From Hydractinia symbiolongicarpus (taxonomy: Eukaryota; Cnidaria; Hydrozoa; Anthoathecata; Hydractiniidae), in the NCBI RefSeq assembly GCF_029227915.1, contig NC_079882.1, forward strand, positions 1,054,001 through 1,118,000: a DNA stretch of 64,000 nt. The letters run 5' to 3'. Numbering within the stretch: the first letter of the stretch is position 1; the number at the start of each line of letters is the position of its first letter. Of the stretch, positions 24,377 through 38,100 are shown one piece after another. The notes beneath the pieces were generated by a model. It saw only the letters and a program-made list of their open reading frames with translations, did not search any database and was not told the origin of the DNA. The translations under genes and the position numbers were made by a program.

Positions 24377-26239
24377 GAGTCCAATTGTCTCACTTATAAC
24401 ATTTATAAGGTCACAGTCCAAAGTTTGTTAAACTAAGTCCCACAGTCAATCGTTTCATTGTTAAAAGCGATGCAACCTAGTAATGCCAGAAAAATATCGC
24501 TAAATACATGTTGGTACGAATATGTGACCAAATCGTTGTAACTCCAACGGACTGATACCGTTAGAAAATCAATGAAATGTACTATTTGAAACTGTCGCTA
24601 TTTCTTCAGCGCGCAATAACGGCTAGGATTGGTCCCACAGTAAAAATTGACTTTTTTATCTGTATTTTTAAATGAAGCGCTACCACAGGGTCCACTGTAA
24701 TCACTGAGTTCCGGCAATCAGGTCAAATTAAGAAGAATGTTATTTCTTGGAGTCCATTTGTCTCCTTTATCACATTTATCAGGTCACAGTCCAAAGTTAG
24801 TTCAATTAAGTCCCACAGTCAATCGTTTCATTGTTAAAGGCGATGCAACCTAGTAATATCAGTAAAATATCGCTAAATACATGTTGGTACGAATATGTGA
24901 CCCAACCGTTGTAACTCAAACGGACTGACACCGTTAGAAAGCCAATGAAATGTAGTTTTTGAAGCTGTCTCTATTTCTTCAGCGCGTCCTAACGGCTACG
25001 ATTGGTCCTACAGTACAAAATGACTTATTTATCTACATTTTTAAATAAAGCGATACCCCAGCGACCAGCGTAATCGCTGAGTTCCGGCAATCATGTCAAA
25101 TTAAGAAGAATGTTATTTCTTGGAGTCCAATTGTCCCACTTATAACATTTATAAGGTCACAGTCCAAAGTTTGTTAACCTAAGTCCCGCAGTCAATCGTT
25201 TCATTGTTAAAAGCCATGCAACCTAGTAATATCAGAAAAATATCGCTAAATACATGTTGGTACGAGTATGTGACGCAACCGTTGTAACTGAAGCGGATTG
25301 ATACCGTTAGAAAGTGAATCAAATGTAGTTTCTGAAACTGTCGCTATTTCTTTAGCGCGCAATAACGGTCAGGATTGGTCCCACAGTAAAAATGACTTAT
25401 TTATCTAATTTTTTAAATGGAGCGCTACCACAGCACACAGTGTAATCGCTGAGTTCCAGCAATCACGTCAAATTAAGAAGAATGTTATTTCTTGGAGTCC
25501 AATTTTCTCATTTATCACATTTATCAGGTCACAGTCCAAAGTTAGTTCAATTAAGTCCCACAGTCAATCGTTTCACTGTTAAAAGCGATGCAACCTAGTA
25601 ATATGAGAAAAATATCGCTAAATACATGTTGGTACGAGTATGTGACGCAACCGTTGTAACTGAAGCGGATTGATACCGTTAGAAAGTGAATGAAATGTAG
25701 TTTCTGAAACTGTCGCTATTTTTTCAGCGCGTAATAACGGCTAGGATTGGTCCCACAGTAAAAATGACTTATTTATCTAAATCTTTAAATGAAGCGCTAC
25801 CACAGCGTTCAGTGTAATCGCTGAGTTCCGGCAATCACGTCAAACTAAGAAAAAGGTTATTTCTTGGAGTCCAATTGTCTCACTTACAACATTTATTACG
25901 TCACAGTCCAAAATCAGGTCAATTAAGTCCCACAGTCAATCGTTTCACCGTTAAAAGCGATGCAGCCTAGTAATATGAGAAAAATATCGCTAAATACATG
26001 TTGGTACGAGTATGTGACGCAACCGTTGTAACTGAAGCGGACTGATACCGTTAGAAAGTGAATGAAATGTAGTATTTGAAACTGGTGCTATTTCTTCAGC
26101 GTGCGACAACGGCTAAGATCGGTTCCACAGTAAAAATTGACTTTTTTATCTAAATTTTTAAATGAGGCGCTACCACGGCACCCAGTGTAATGGCTGAGTT
26201 GCGGCAATCATGTCAAATTAAGAAGAATGTTTTTTCTTG
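24377..26239. repeat. V-W-V'-T-S block, left copy
   Basis: Starts 24377 (V), 24750 (W), 25123 (V-like, GTTAACCTAAG), 25495 (T) and 25867 (S). The same five types in the same order occupy 30717-32570, at an offset of 6,340 bp, falling to 6,332 bp after small indels in the right-hand W monomer. Together with the flanking T and U monomers this block brackets the duplicated 6-mer. Confidence 0.88.
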
Positions 26240-28478
26240 GAGTCCAATTGTCTCACTTATAACATTTATAAGGTCACAGTCCTAAATCAGTTCAATTAAG
26301 TCTCACAGTCAATCGTTTCACTGTTAAAAGCGATGCAACCTAGTAATATGAGAAAAGTATCGCTAAATACATGTTGGTGCTAATATGTAACGCTACCGTT
26401 GTAACTGAAGCAGATTGATACCGTTAGAAAGTCAATGAAATGTAGTTTTTGAAACTGTCACGATTTTTTCAGCGCGTGATAACGGCTAGGATTGGTCCCA
26501 CAGTAAAAATTGACTTTTTTATCTAAATTTTTAAATGAGGCGCTACCACGGCACCCAGTGTAATCGCTGAGTTGCGGCAATCATGTCAAATTAAGAAGAA
26601 TGTTATTTCTTGGAGTCCAATTGTCTCACTTATGACATTTATAAGGTCACAGTCCTAAATCAGTTCAATTAAGTCTCACAGTCAACCGTTTCACTGTTAA
26701 AAGCGATGCAACCTAGTAATATGAGAAAAGTATCGCTAAATACATGTTGGTGCTAATATGTGACGCTACCGTTGTAACTGAAGCAGATTGATACCGTTAG
26801 AAAGTCAATGAAATGTAGTTTTTGAAACTGTCGCTATTTTTTCAGCGCGTGATAACGGCTAGGATTGGTCCCACAGTAAAAATGACTTATTTATCTAAAT
26901 CTTTAAATGAAGCGCTACCACAGCGTTCAGTGTAATCGCTGAGTTCCGGCAATCACGTCAAACTAAGAAAAATGTTATTTCTTGGAGTCCAATTGTCTCA
27001 CTTACAACATTTATTACGTCACAGTCCAAAATCAGGTCAATTAAGTCCCACAGTCAATCGTTTCACCGTTAAAAGCGATGCAGCCTAGTAATATGAGAAA
27101 AATATCGCTAAATACATGTTGGTACGAGTATGTGACGCAACCGTTGTAACTGAAGCAGATTGATACCGGTAGAAAGTCAATGAAATGTAGTTTTTGAAAC
27201 TGTCGCTATTTTTTCAGCGCGTGATAACGGCTAGGATTGGTCCCACAGTAAAAATGACTTATTTATCTAAATCTTTAAATGAAGCGCTACCACAGCGTTC
27301 AGTGTAATCGCTGAGTTCCGGCAATCACGTCAAACTAAGAAAAATGTTATTTCTTGGAGTCCAATTGTCTCACTTACAACATTTATTACGTCACATTCCA
27401 AAATCAGGTCAATTAAGTCCCACAGTCAATCGTTTCTCCGTTAAAAGCGATGCAACCTAGTAATATGAGAAAAATATCGCTAAATACATGTTGGTACGAG
27501 TATGTGACGCAACCGTTGTAACTGAAGCGGATTGATACCGTTAGAAAGTAAATGAAATGTAGTTTTTGAAACTGTCGCTGTTTCTTTAGCGCGCGATAAC
27601 GGCCAGGATTGGTCCCACAGTAAAAATGACTTATTTATCTAATGTTTTAAATGGAGCGCTACCACAGCACACAGTGTAATCGCTGAGTTCCAGCAATCGC
27701 CTCAAATTAAGAAGAATGTTATTTCTTGGAGTCCAATTTTCTCATTTATCACATTCATTAGGTCACAGTCCAAAATTAGTTCAATTAAGTCCCACAGTCA
27801 ATCGTTTCAATGTTAAAAGCGATGCAACCTAGTAATACCAGAAAAATATCACTAAATACATGTTGGTACGAATATGTGACCCACCTATTGTAACTGAAAC
27901 GAACTGACACCGTTAGAAAGTCAATGAAATGTAGTTTTTAAAGCTGTCTCTATTTCTTCAGCGCGTCCTAACGGCTACGATTGGTCCCACAGTACAAAAT
28001 GACTTATTTATCTACATTTTTAAATAAAACGATACCCCAGCGGCCAGCGTAATCGCTGAGTTCCGGCAATCATGACAAATTAAGAAGAATGTTATTTCTT
28101 GGAGTCCAATTGTATCACTTATAACATTTATAAGGTCACAGTTTATAAGGTCACAGTTCAATTTAGTCCCACAGTCAATCGTTTCACTGTTAAAAGCGAT
28201 GCAACCTAGTAATATGAGAAAAATATCGCTAAATACATGTTGGTACGAATATGTGACGCAACCGTTGTAACTGAAGCGGATTGATACCGTTTAAAAGTGA
28301 ATGAAATGTAGTATTTGAAACTGGTGCTATTTCTTCAGCGTGCGACAACGGCTAAGATCGGTTCCACAGTAAAAATTGACTTTTTTATCTAAATTTTTAA
28401 ATGAGGCGCTACCACGGCACCCAGTGTAATGGCTGAGTTGCGGCAATCATGTCAAATTAAGAAGAATGTTTTTTCTTG
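26240..28478. repeat. 6-monomer R-R-S-S-T-U unit, copy 1 (2,239 bp)
   Basis: Starts 26240 and 26613 (R), 26985 and 27357 (S), 27729 (T) and 28102 (U). The next six monomers repeat it almost base for base. The rare marker ACTGGTGCTATTTC lies at 26081 and 28320, and TTTAAAAGTGAATG at about 28290 and 30529. These put the exchange points near 26065, 28304 and 30543. The visible difference CACGATTTTTTC against CACTATTTTTTC (26459/28698) is one of very few. Confidence 0.92.
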
Positions 28479-30716
28479 GAGTCCAATTGTCTCACTTATA
28501 ACATTTATAAGGTCACAGTCCTAAATCAGTTCAATTAAGTCTCACAGTCAATCGTTTCACTGTTAAAAGCGATGCAACCTAGTAATATGAGAAAAGTATC
28601 GCTAAATACATGTTGGTGCTAATATGTAACGCTACCGTTGTAACTGAAGCAGATTGATACCGTTAGAAAGTCAATGAAATGTAGTTTTTGAAACTGTCAC
28701 TATTTTTTCAGCGCGTGATAACGGCTAGGATTGGTCCCACAGTAAAAATTGACTTTTTTATCTAAATTTTTAAATGAGGCGCTACCACGGCACCCAGTGT
28801 AATCGCTGAGTTGCGGCAATCATGTCAAATTAAGAAGAATGTTATTTCTTGGAGTCCAATTGTCTCACTTATGACATTTATAAGGTCACAGTCCTAAATC
28901 AGTTCAATTAAGTCTCACAGTCAACCGTTTCACTGTTAAAAGCGATGCAACCTAGTAATATGAGAAAAGTATCGCTAAATACATGTTGGTGCTAATATGT
29001 GACGCTACCGTTGTAACTGAAGCAGATTGATACCGTTAGAAAGTCAATGAAATGTAGTTTTTGAAACTGTCGCTATTTTTTCAGCGCGTGATAACGGCTA
29101 GGATTGGTCCCACAGTAAAAATGACTTATTTATCTAAATCTTTAAATGAAGCGCTACCACAGCGTTCAGTGTAATCGCTGAGTTCCGGCAATCACGTCAA
29201 ACTAAGAAAAATGTTATTTCTTGGAGTCCAATTGTCTCACTTACAACATTTATTACGTCACAGTCCAAAATCAGGTCAATTAAGTCCCACAGTCAATCGT
29301 TTCACCGTTAAAAGCGATGCAGCCTAGTAATATGAGAAAAATATCGCTAAATACATGTTGGTACGAGTATGTGACGCAACCGTTGTAACTGAAGCAGATT
29401 GATACCGGTAGAAAGTCAATGAAATGTAGTTTTTGAAACTGTCGCTATTTTTTCAGCGCGTGATAACGGCTAGGATTGGTCCCACAGTAAAAATGACTTA
29501 TTTATCTAAATCTTTAAATGAAGCGCTACCACAGCGTTCAGTGTAATCGCTGAGTTCCGGCAATCACGTCAAACTAAGAAAAATGTTATTTCTTGGAGTC
29601 CAATTGTCTCACTTACAACATTTATTACGTCACATTCCAAAATCAGGTCAATTAAGTCCCACAGTCAATCGTTTCTCCGTTAAAAGCGATGCAACCTAGT
29701 AATATGAGAAAAATATCGCTAAATACATGTTGGTACGAGTATGTGACGCAACCGTTGTAACTGAAGCGGATTGATACCGTTAGAAAGTAAATGAAATGTA
29801 GTTTTTGAAACTGTCGCTGTTTCTTTAGCGCGCGATAACGGCCAGGATTGGTCCCACAGTAAAAATGACTTATTTATCTAATGTTTTAAATGGAGCGCTA
29901 CCACAGCACACAGTGTAATCGCTGAGTTCCAGCAATCGCCTCAAATTAAGAAGAATGTTATTTCTTGGAGTCCAATTTTCTCATTTATCACATTCATTAG
30001 GTCACAGTCCAAAATTAGTTCAATTAAGTCCCACAGTCAATCGTTTCAATGTTAAAAGCGATGCAACCTAGTAATACCAGAAAAATATCACTAAATACAT
30101 GTTGGTACGAATATGTGACCCACCTATTGTAACTGAAACGAACTGACACCGTTAGAAAGTCAATGAAATGTAGTTTTTAAAGCTGTCTCTATTTCTTCAG
30201 CGCGTCCTAACGGCTACGATTGGTCCCACAGTACAAAATGACTTATTTATCTACATTTTTAAATAAAACGATACCCCAGCGGCCAGCGTAATCGCTGAGT
30301 TCCGGCAATCATGACAAATTAAGAAGAATGTTATTTCTTGGAGTCCAATTGTATCACTTATAACATTTATAAGGTCACAGTTTATAAGGTCACAGTTCAA
30401 TTTAGTCCCACAGTCAATCGTTTCACTGTTAAAAGCGATGCAACCTAGTAATATGAGAAAAATATCGCTAAATACATGTTGGTACGAATATGTGACGCAA
30501 CCGTTGTAACTGAAGCGGATTGATACCGTTTAAAAGTGAATGAAATGTAGTTTTTGAAACTGTTGCTATTTCTTTAGCGCGCAATAACGGCCAGGATCGG
30601 TCCCACAGTAAAAATGACTTCTATATCAACATTTTTAAATAAAGCGATACCCCAGCGACCAGCGTAATCGCTGAGTTCCGGCAATCATGTCAAATTAAGA
30701 AGAATGTTATTTCTTG
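28479..30716. repeat. 6-monomer R-R-S-S-T-U unit, copy 2 (2,238 bp)
   Basis: Starts 28479, 28852, 29224, 29596, 29968 and 30341. After about 30543 the sequence continues as 24203 onward does (TGTTGCTATT, then TGACTTCTATATC). This shows that the duplicated 6-mer was inserted within a larger ancestral period. Confidence 0.92.
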
Positions 30717-32570
30717 GAGTCCAACTGTCTCACTTATAACATTTATAAGGTCACAGTCCAAAGTTTGTTAAACTAAGTCCCACAGTAAATCGTTTCATTG
30801 TTAAAAGCGATGCAACCTAGTAATACCAGAAAAATATCCCTAAATACATGTTGGTACGAATATGTGACCAAATCGTTGTAACTCCAACGGACTGATACCG
30901 TTAGAAAATCAATAAAATGTACTTATTGAAACTGTCGCTATTTCTTCAGCGCGCAATAACGGCTAGGATTGGTCCCACAGTAAAAATTGACTTTTGTATC
31001 TAAATTTTTAAATGAAGCGCTACCACAGCGTCCAGTGTAATCACTGAGTTCCGGCAATCAGGTCAAATTAAGAAGAATGTTATTTCTTGGATTCCACTTG
31101 TCTCCTTTTATCACATTTATCAGGTCACAGTCCAAAGTTAGTTCAATTAAGTCCCACAGTCAATCGTTTCATTGTTAAAGGCGATGCAACCCAGTAAAAT
31201 ATCGCTAAATACATGTTGGTACGAATATGTGACCCAACCGTTGTAACTCAAACGGACTGACACCGTTAGAAAGTCAATGAAATGTAGTTTTTGAAGCTGT
31301 CTCTATTTCTTCAGCGCTTCCTAACGGCTACGATTGGTCCTACAGTACAAAATGACTTATTTATCTACATTTTTAAATAAAGCGATACCCCATCGACCAA
31401 CGTAATCGCTGAGTTCCGGCAATCATGTCAAATTAAGAAGAATGTTATTTCTTGGAGTCCAATTGTCCCACTTATAACATTTATAAGGTCACAGTCCAAA
31501 GTTTGTTAACCTAAGTCCCGCAGTCAATCGTTTCATTGTTAAAAGCCATGCAACCTAGTAATATGAGAAAAATATCGCTAAATACATGTTGGTACGAGTA
31601 TGTGACGCAACCGTTGTAACTGAAGCGGATTGATACCGTTAGAAAGTGAATGAAATGTAGTTTCTGAAACTGTCGCTATTTCTTTAGCGCGCAATAACGT
31701 TCAGGATTGGTCCCACAGTAAAAATGACTTACTTATCTAATTTTTTAAATGGAGCGCTACCACAGCACACAGTGTAATCGCTGAGTTCCAGCAATCACGT
31801 CAAATTAAGAAGAATGTTATTTCTTGGAGTCCAATTTTCTCATTTATCACATTTATCAGGTCACAGTCCAAAGTTAGTTCAATTAAGTCCCACAGTCAAT
31901 CGTTTCACTGTTAAAAGCGATGCAACCTAGTAATATGAGAAAAATATCGCTAAATACATGTTGGTACGAGTATGTGACGCAACCGTTGTAATTGAAGCGG
32001 ATTGATACCGTTAGAAAGTGAATGAAATGTAGTTTCTGAAACTGTCGCTATTTTTTCAGCGCGTGATAACGGCTAGGATTGGTCCCACAGTAAAAATGAC
32101 TTATTTATCTAAATCTTTAAATGAAGCGCTACCACAGCGTTCAGTGTAATCGCTGAGTTCGGGCAATCACGTCAAACTAAGAAAAATGTTATTTCTTGGA
32201 GTCCAATTGTCTCACTTACAACATGTATTACGTCACAGTCCAAAATCAGGTCAATTAAGTGCCACAGTCAATCGTTTCACCGTTAAAAGCGATGCAGCCT
32301 AGTAATATGAGAAAAATATCGCTAAATACATGTTGGTACGAGTATGTGACACAACCGTTGTAACTGAAGCGGATTGATACCGTTAGAAAGTAAATGAAAT
32401 GTACTTTCTGAAACTGTCGCTATATTTTCAGCGCGCAATAACGGCCAGGATTGGTCCCACAGTAAAAATGACTTATTTATCTAAATCTTTAAATGAAGCG
32501 CTACCACAGCGTTCAGTGCAATCGCTGAGTTCCGGCAATCACGTCAAACTAAGAAAAATGTTATTTCTTG
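30717..32570. repeat. V-W-V'-T-S block, right copy
   Basis: Starts 30717 (V), 31090 (W, 365 bp, GATTCC lead), 31455 (V'), 31827 (T) and 32199 (S). The W monomer has lost 9 bp between two AGTAA direct repeats (CAACCCAGTAAAATATC against CAACCTAGTAATATCAG). That is a typical replication-slippage deletion and explains most of the change in offset from the left copy. An open frame at 32399-32674 depends on GTGCAATCG in place of GTGTAATCG and is not supported as coding. Confidence 0.87.
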
Positions 32571-34431
32571 GAGTCCAATTGTCTCACTTACAACATTTAT
32601 TACGTCACAGTCCAAAATTAGGTCAATTAAGTCCCACAGTCAATCGTTTCACCGTTAAAAGCGATGCAACCTAGTAATATGAGAAAAATATCGCTAAATA
32701 CATGTTGGTTCGAGTATGTGACGCAACCGTTGTAACTGAAGCGGATTGATACCGCTAGAAAGTAAATGAAATATAGTTTTTGAAACTGTCGCTATTTCTT
32801 TAGCGCGCAATAAAGGCCAGGATTGGTTCCACAGTAAATATGACTTATTTATCTAAATTTTTAAATGAAGCGCTACCACAGCGCCCAGTGTAATTGCTGA
32901 GTTCCGGTTATCACGTGAAATTAAGAAAAATGTTATTTCTTGGAGTCCATTTGTCTCACTTATAACGTTTATAAGGCTACAGTCCAAAATCAGTTCAATT
33001 AAGTCCCACAGTCAATCGTTTGACTGTTAAAAGCGATGCAACCTAGTAATATGAGAAAAATATCGCTAAATACATGTTGGTACGAATATGTGACGCAACC
33101 GTTGTAACTGAAGCGGATTGATACCGTTAGAAAGTGAATGAAATGTAGTATTTGAAACTGTCGCTATTTCTTCAGCGTGCGATAACGGCTAGGATTGGTT
33201 CCACAGTAAAAATTGACTTTTTTTCTAAATTTTTAAATGAAGCGCTACCACAGCGCCCAGTGTAATCGCTGAGTTGCGGCAATCATGTCAAATTAAGAAG
33301 AATGTTATTTCTTGGAGTCCAATTGTCTCACTTATAACATTTATAAGGTCACAGTCAAAAATCAGGTCAATTAAGTCCCACAGTCAATCGTTTCACCGTT
33401 AAAAGCGATACAACCTAGTAATATGAGAAAAATATCGCTAAATACATGTTGGTACGAGTATGTGACGCAACCGTTGTAACTGAAGCGGATTGATACCGTT
33501 AGAAAGTAAATGAAATGTAGTTTTTGAAACTGTTGCTATTTCTTTAGCGCGCAATAACGGCCAGGATTGGTCCCACAGTAAATATGACTTATTTATCTAA
33601 TGTTTTAAATGGAGCGCTACCACAGCACACAGTGTAATCGCTGAGTTCCAGCAATCGCGTCAAATTAAGAAGAATGTTATTTCTTGGAGTCCAATTGTCT
33701 CACTTATAACGTTTATAAGGCTACAGTCCAAAATCAGTTCAATTAAGTCCCACAGTCAATCGTTTGACTGTTAAAAGCGATGCAACCTAGTAATATGAGA
33801 AAAATATCGCTAAATACATGTTGGTACGAATATGTGACGCAACCGTTGTAACTGAAGCGGATTGATACCGTTAGAAAGTGAATGAAATGTAGTATTTGAA
33901 ACTGTCGCTATTTCTTCAGCGTGCGATAACGGCTAGGATTGGTTCCACAGTAAAAATTGTCTTTTTTATCTAAATTTTTAAATGAAGCGCTACCACGGCG
34001 CCCAGTGTAATCGCTGAGTTGCGGCAATCATGTCAAATTAAGAAGAATGTTATTTCTTGGAGTCCAATTGTCTCACTTATAACATTTATAAGGTCACAGT
34101 CTAAAATCAGTTCAATTAAGACTCACAGTCAATCGTTTCACTGTTAAAAGCAATGCAACCTAGTAATAACAGATAAATATCGCTAAATACATGTTGGTAC
34201 GAATATGTGACCCAACTGTTATAACTCAAACGGACTGACACCTTTAGAAAGTCAATGAAATGTACTTTTTTAATCTGTCGCTATTTCTTCAGCGCGCGAT
34301 AACGGCTAGGATTGGTCCCACAGTAAAAATGACTTATTTATCTAATGTTTTAAATGGAGCGCTACCACAGCACACAGTGTAATCGCTGAGTTCCAGCAAT
34401 CGCGTCAAATTAAGAAGAATGTTATTTCTTG
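32571..34431. repeat. 5-monomer unit, copy 1 (1,861 bp)
   Basis: Starts 32571 (S), 32943 (X), 33315 (Q/S mix), 33687 (X) and 34060 (Y). Rare markers shared with the next copy are AATATAGTTTTTG (32770/34631), AATAAAGGCCAGG and CCAAAATTAGGTC, all at an offset of 1,861 bp. The third and fourth monomers contain patchwork sequence that looks like exchange or conversion between S, X and T types. Confidence 0.82.
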
Positions 34432-35176
34432 GAGTCCAATTGTCTCACTTACAACATTTATTACGTGACAGTCCAAAATTAGGTCAATTAAGTCCCACAG
34501 TCAATCGTTTCACCGTTAAAAGCGATGCAACCTAGTAATATGAGAAAAATATCGCTAAATACATGTTGGTACGAGTATGTGACGCAACCTTTGTAACTGA
34601 AGCGGATTGATACCGCTAGAAAGTAAATGAAATATAGTTTTTGAAACTGTCGCTATTTCTTTAGCGCGCAATAAAGGCCAGGATTGGTTCCACAGTAAAT
34701 ATGACTTATTTATCTAAATTTTTAAATGAAGCGCTACCACAGCGCCCAGTGTAATTGCTGAGTTCCGGTTATCACGTGAAATTAAGAAAAATGTTATTTC
34801 TTGGAGTCCAATTGTCTCACTTATAACGTTTGTAAGGCTACAGTCCAAAATCAGTTCATATAAGTCCCACAGTCAATCGCTTGACTGTTAAAAGCGATGC
34901 AACCTAGTAATATGAGAAAAATATCGCTAAATACATGTTGGTACGAATATGTGACGCAACCGTTGTAACTGAAGCGGATTGATACCGTTAGAAAGTGAAT
35001 GAAATGTAGTATTTGAAACTGTCGCTATTTCTTCAGCGTGCGATAACGGCTAGGATTGGTTCCACAGTAAAAATTGACTTTTTTATCTAAATTTTTAAAT
35101 GAAGCGCTACCACGGCGCCCAGTGTAATCGCTGAGTTGCGGCAATCATGTCAAATTAAGAAGAATGTTATTTCTTG
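34432..35176. repeat. 5-monomer unit, copy 2, first two monomers only
   Basis: Starts 34432 (S) and 34804 (X, with CAGTTCATATAAG and CGCTTGACTG). It follows 32571-33314 closely and then breaks at about 35180, where a Z monomer begins instead of the expected third monomer. Confidence 0.82.
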
Positions 35177-38100
35177 GAGTCCAATTATCCCACTTTCACA
35201 TTAATAAAGACACAGTCCATAATCAGTTCAATTATGTCCCACAGTCAATCGTTTCATTGTTAAAAGCGATGCAACCTAGTAATACCAGAAAAATATCGCT
35301 AAATACATGTTGGTACGAATATGTCACCAAATTGTTGTAACTCCAACGGACTGATACCGATAGAAAATCATTGAAATGTACTATTTGAAACTGTCGCTAT
35401 TTCTTCAGCGCGCAATAACGGCTAGGATTGGTCCCACAGTAAAAATTGACTTTTTTATCTAAATTTTTAAATGAAGCGCTACCACGGCGCCCAGTGTAAT
35501 CGCTGAGTTGCGGCAATCATGTCAAATTAAGAAGAATGTTATTTCTTGGAGTCCAATTGTCTCACTTATAACATTTATAAGGTCACAGTCTAAAATCAGT
35601 TCAATTAAGACTCACAGTCAATCGTTTCATTGTTAAAAGCGATGCAACCTAGTAATAACAGATAAATATCGCTAAATACATGTTGGTACGAATATGTGAC
35701 CCAATTGTTGTAACTCCAACGGACTGATACCGATAGAAAATCATTGAAATGTACTATTTGAAACTGTCGCTATTTCTTCAGCGCGCAATAACGGCTAGGA
35801 TTGGTCCCACAGTAAAAATGACTTATTTGTCTAAATTTTTAAATGAAGTGCTACCACAGCGCCCAGTGTAATTGCTGAGTTCCGGTAATCACGTGAAATT
35901 AAAAAAAAAGGTTATTTCTTGGAGTCCAATTGTCTCACTTATAACATTTATAAGGTCACAGTCCAAAATCAGTTCAATTAAGACTCACAGTCAATCGTTT
36001 CACTGTTAAAAGCGATGCAACCTAGTAATAACAGATAAATATCGCTAAATACATGTTGGTACGAATATGTGACCCAACTGTTATAACTCAAACGGACTGA
36101 CACCTTTAGAAAGTCAATGAAATGTACTTTTTGAATCTGTCGCTATTTCTTCAGCGCGCGATAACGGCTAGGATTGGTCCCACAGTAAAAATGACTTATT
36201 TATCTAAATTTTTAAATGAAGTGCTACCACAGCGCCCAGTGTAATTGCTGAGTTCCGGTAATCACGTGAAATTAAGAAAAAAGGTTATTTCTTGGAGTCC
36301 AATTGTCTCACTTATAACATTTATAAGGTCACAGTCCAAAATCAGTTCAATTAAGTCCCACAGTCAATCGTTTCACTGTTAAAAGCGATGCAACCTAGTA
36401 ATATGAGAAAAATATCGCTAAATACATGTTGGTACGAATATGTGACGCAAACGTTGTAACTGAAGCGGATTGATACCGTTAGAAAGTGAATGAAATGTAG
36501 TATTTGAAACTGTCTGTATTTCTTCAGCGCGCGATAACGGCTAGGATTGGTCCCACAGAAAAAAATTACTTTTTTATCCTAATTTTTAATTGAAGCGCTA
36601 CAACAGAGCCCAGTGTAATCGCTAAGTTTCGGCAATCATGTCAAATTAAGAAGAATGTTATTTCTTGGAGTCCAATTTTCTCATTTATCACATTTATGAG
36701 GTCACAGTCCAAAGTTAGTTCAATTAAGTCCCACAGTCAATCGTGTCAATGTTAAAAGCGATGCAACCTAGTAATATGAGAAAAATATCGCTAAATACAT
36801 GTTGGTACGAGTATGTGACGCAACCGTTGTAACTGAAGCGGATTGATACCGTTAGAAAGTAAATGAAATGTAGTTTTTGAAACTGTTGCTATTTCTTTAG
36901 CGCGCAATAACGGCCAGGATTGGTCCCACAGTAAATATGACTTATTTATCTAATGTTTTAAATGAAGCGCTACCACAGCGCCCAGTGTAATTGCTGAGTT
37001 CCGGTTATCACGTGAAATTAAGAAAAATGTTATTTCTTGGAGTCCAATTGTCTCACTTATAACGTTTATAAGGCTACAGTCCAAAATCAGTTCAATTAAG
37101 TCCCACAGTCAATCGTTTGACTGTTAAAAGCGATGCAACCTAGTAATATGAGAAAAATATCGCTAAATACATGTTGGTACGAATATGTGACGCAACCGTT
37201 GTAACTGAAGCGGATTGATACCGTTAGAAAGTGAATGAAATGTAGTATTTGAAACGGTCGCTATTTCTTCAGCGCGCAATAACGGCTAGGATTGGTTCCA
37301 CAGTAAAAATTGACTTTTTTATCTAAATTTTTAAATGAAGCGCTACCACGGCGCCCAGTGTAATCGCTGAGTTGCGGCAATCATGTCAAATTAAGAAGAA
37401 TGTTATTTCTTGGAGTCCAATTGTCTCACTTATAACATTTATAAGGTCACAGTCTAAAATCAGTTCAATTAAGACTCACAGTCAATCGTTTGACTGTTAA
37501 AAGCAATGCAACCTAGTAATAACAGATAAATATCGCTAAATACATGTTGGTGCGAATATGTGACCCAACTGTTATAACTCAAACGGACTGACACCTTTAG
37601 AAAGTCAATGAAATGTACTTTTTGAATCTGTCGCTATTTCTTCAGCGCGCGATAACGGTTAGGATTGGTCCCACAGTAAAAATGACTTATTTATCTAATG
37701 TTTTAAATGGAGCGCTACCACAGCACACAGTGTAATCGCTGAGTTCCAGCAATCGCGTCAAATTAAGAAGAATGTTATTTCTTGGAGTGCAATTGTCTCA
37801 CTTACAACATTTATTACGTAACAGTCCAAAATTAGGTCAATTAAGTCCCACAGTCAATCGTTTCACCGTTAAAAGCGATGCAACCTAGTAATATGAGAAA
37901 AATTTCGCTAAATACATGTTGGTACGAATATGTGACGCAACCGTTGTAACTGAAGCGGATTGATACCGTTAGAAAGTGAATGAAATGTAGTATTTGAAAC
38001 TGTCGCTATTTCTTCAGCGTGCGATAACGGCTAGGAATGGTTCCACAGTAAAAATTGACTTTTTTATCTAAATTTTTAATGAAGCGCTACCACGGCGCCC

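Noticed and set aside
32399-32674. 91-codon plus-strand open frame, similar to 23093-23359
   Set aside because: Same repeat in the same frame with a different stop-removing substitution; the protein similarity only reflects DNA repetition.
32707-32717. GGTTCGAGTAT, resembling a Pol III B box
   Set aside because: A single monomer with T in place of the usual A in GGTACGAGTATG; there is no A box at a proper distance and no tRNA fold.
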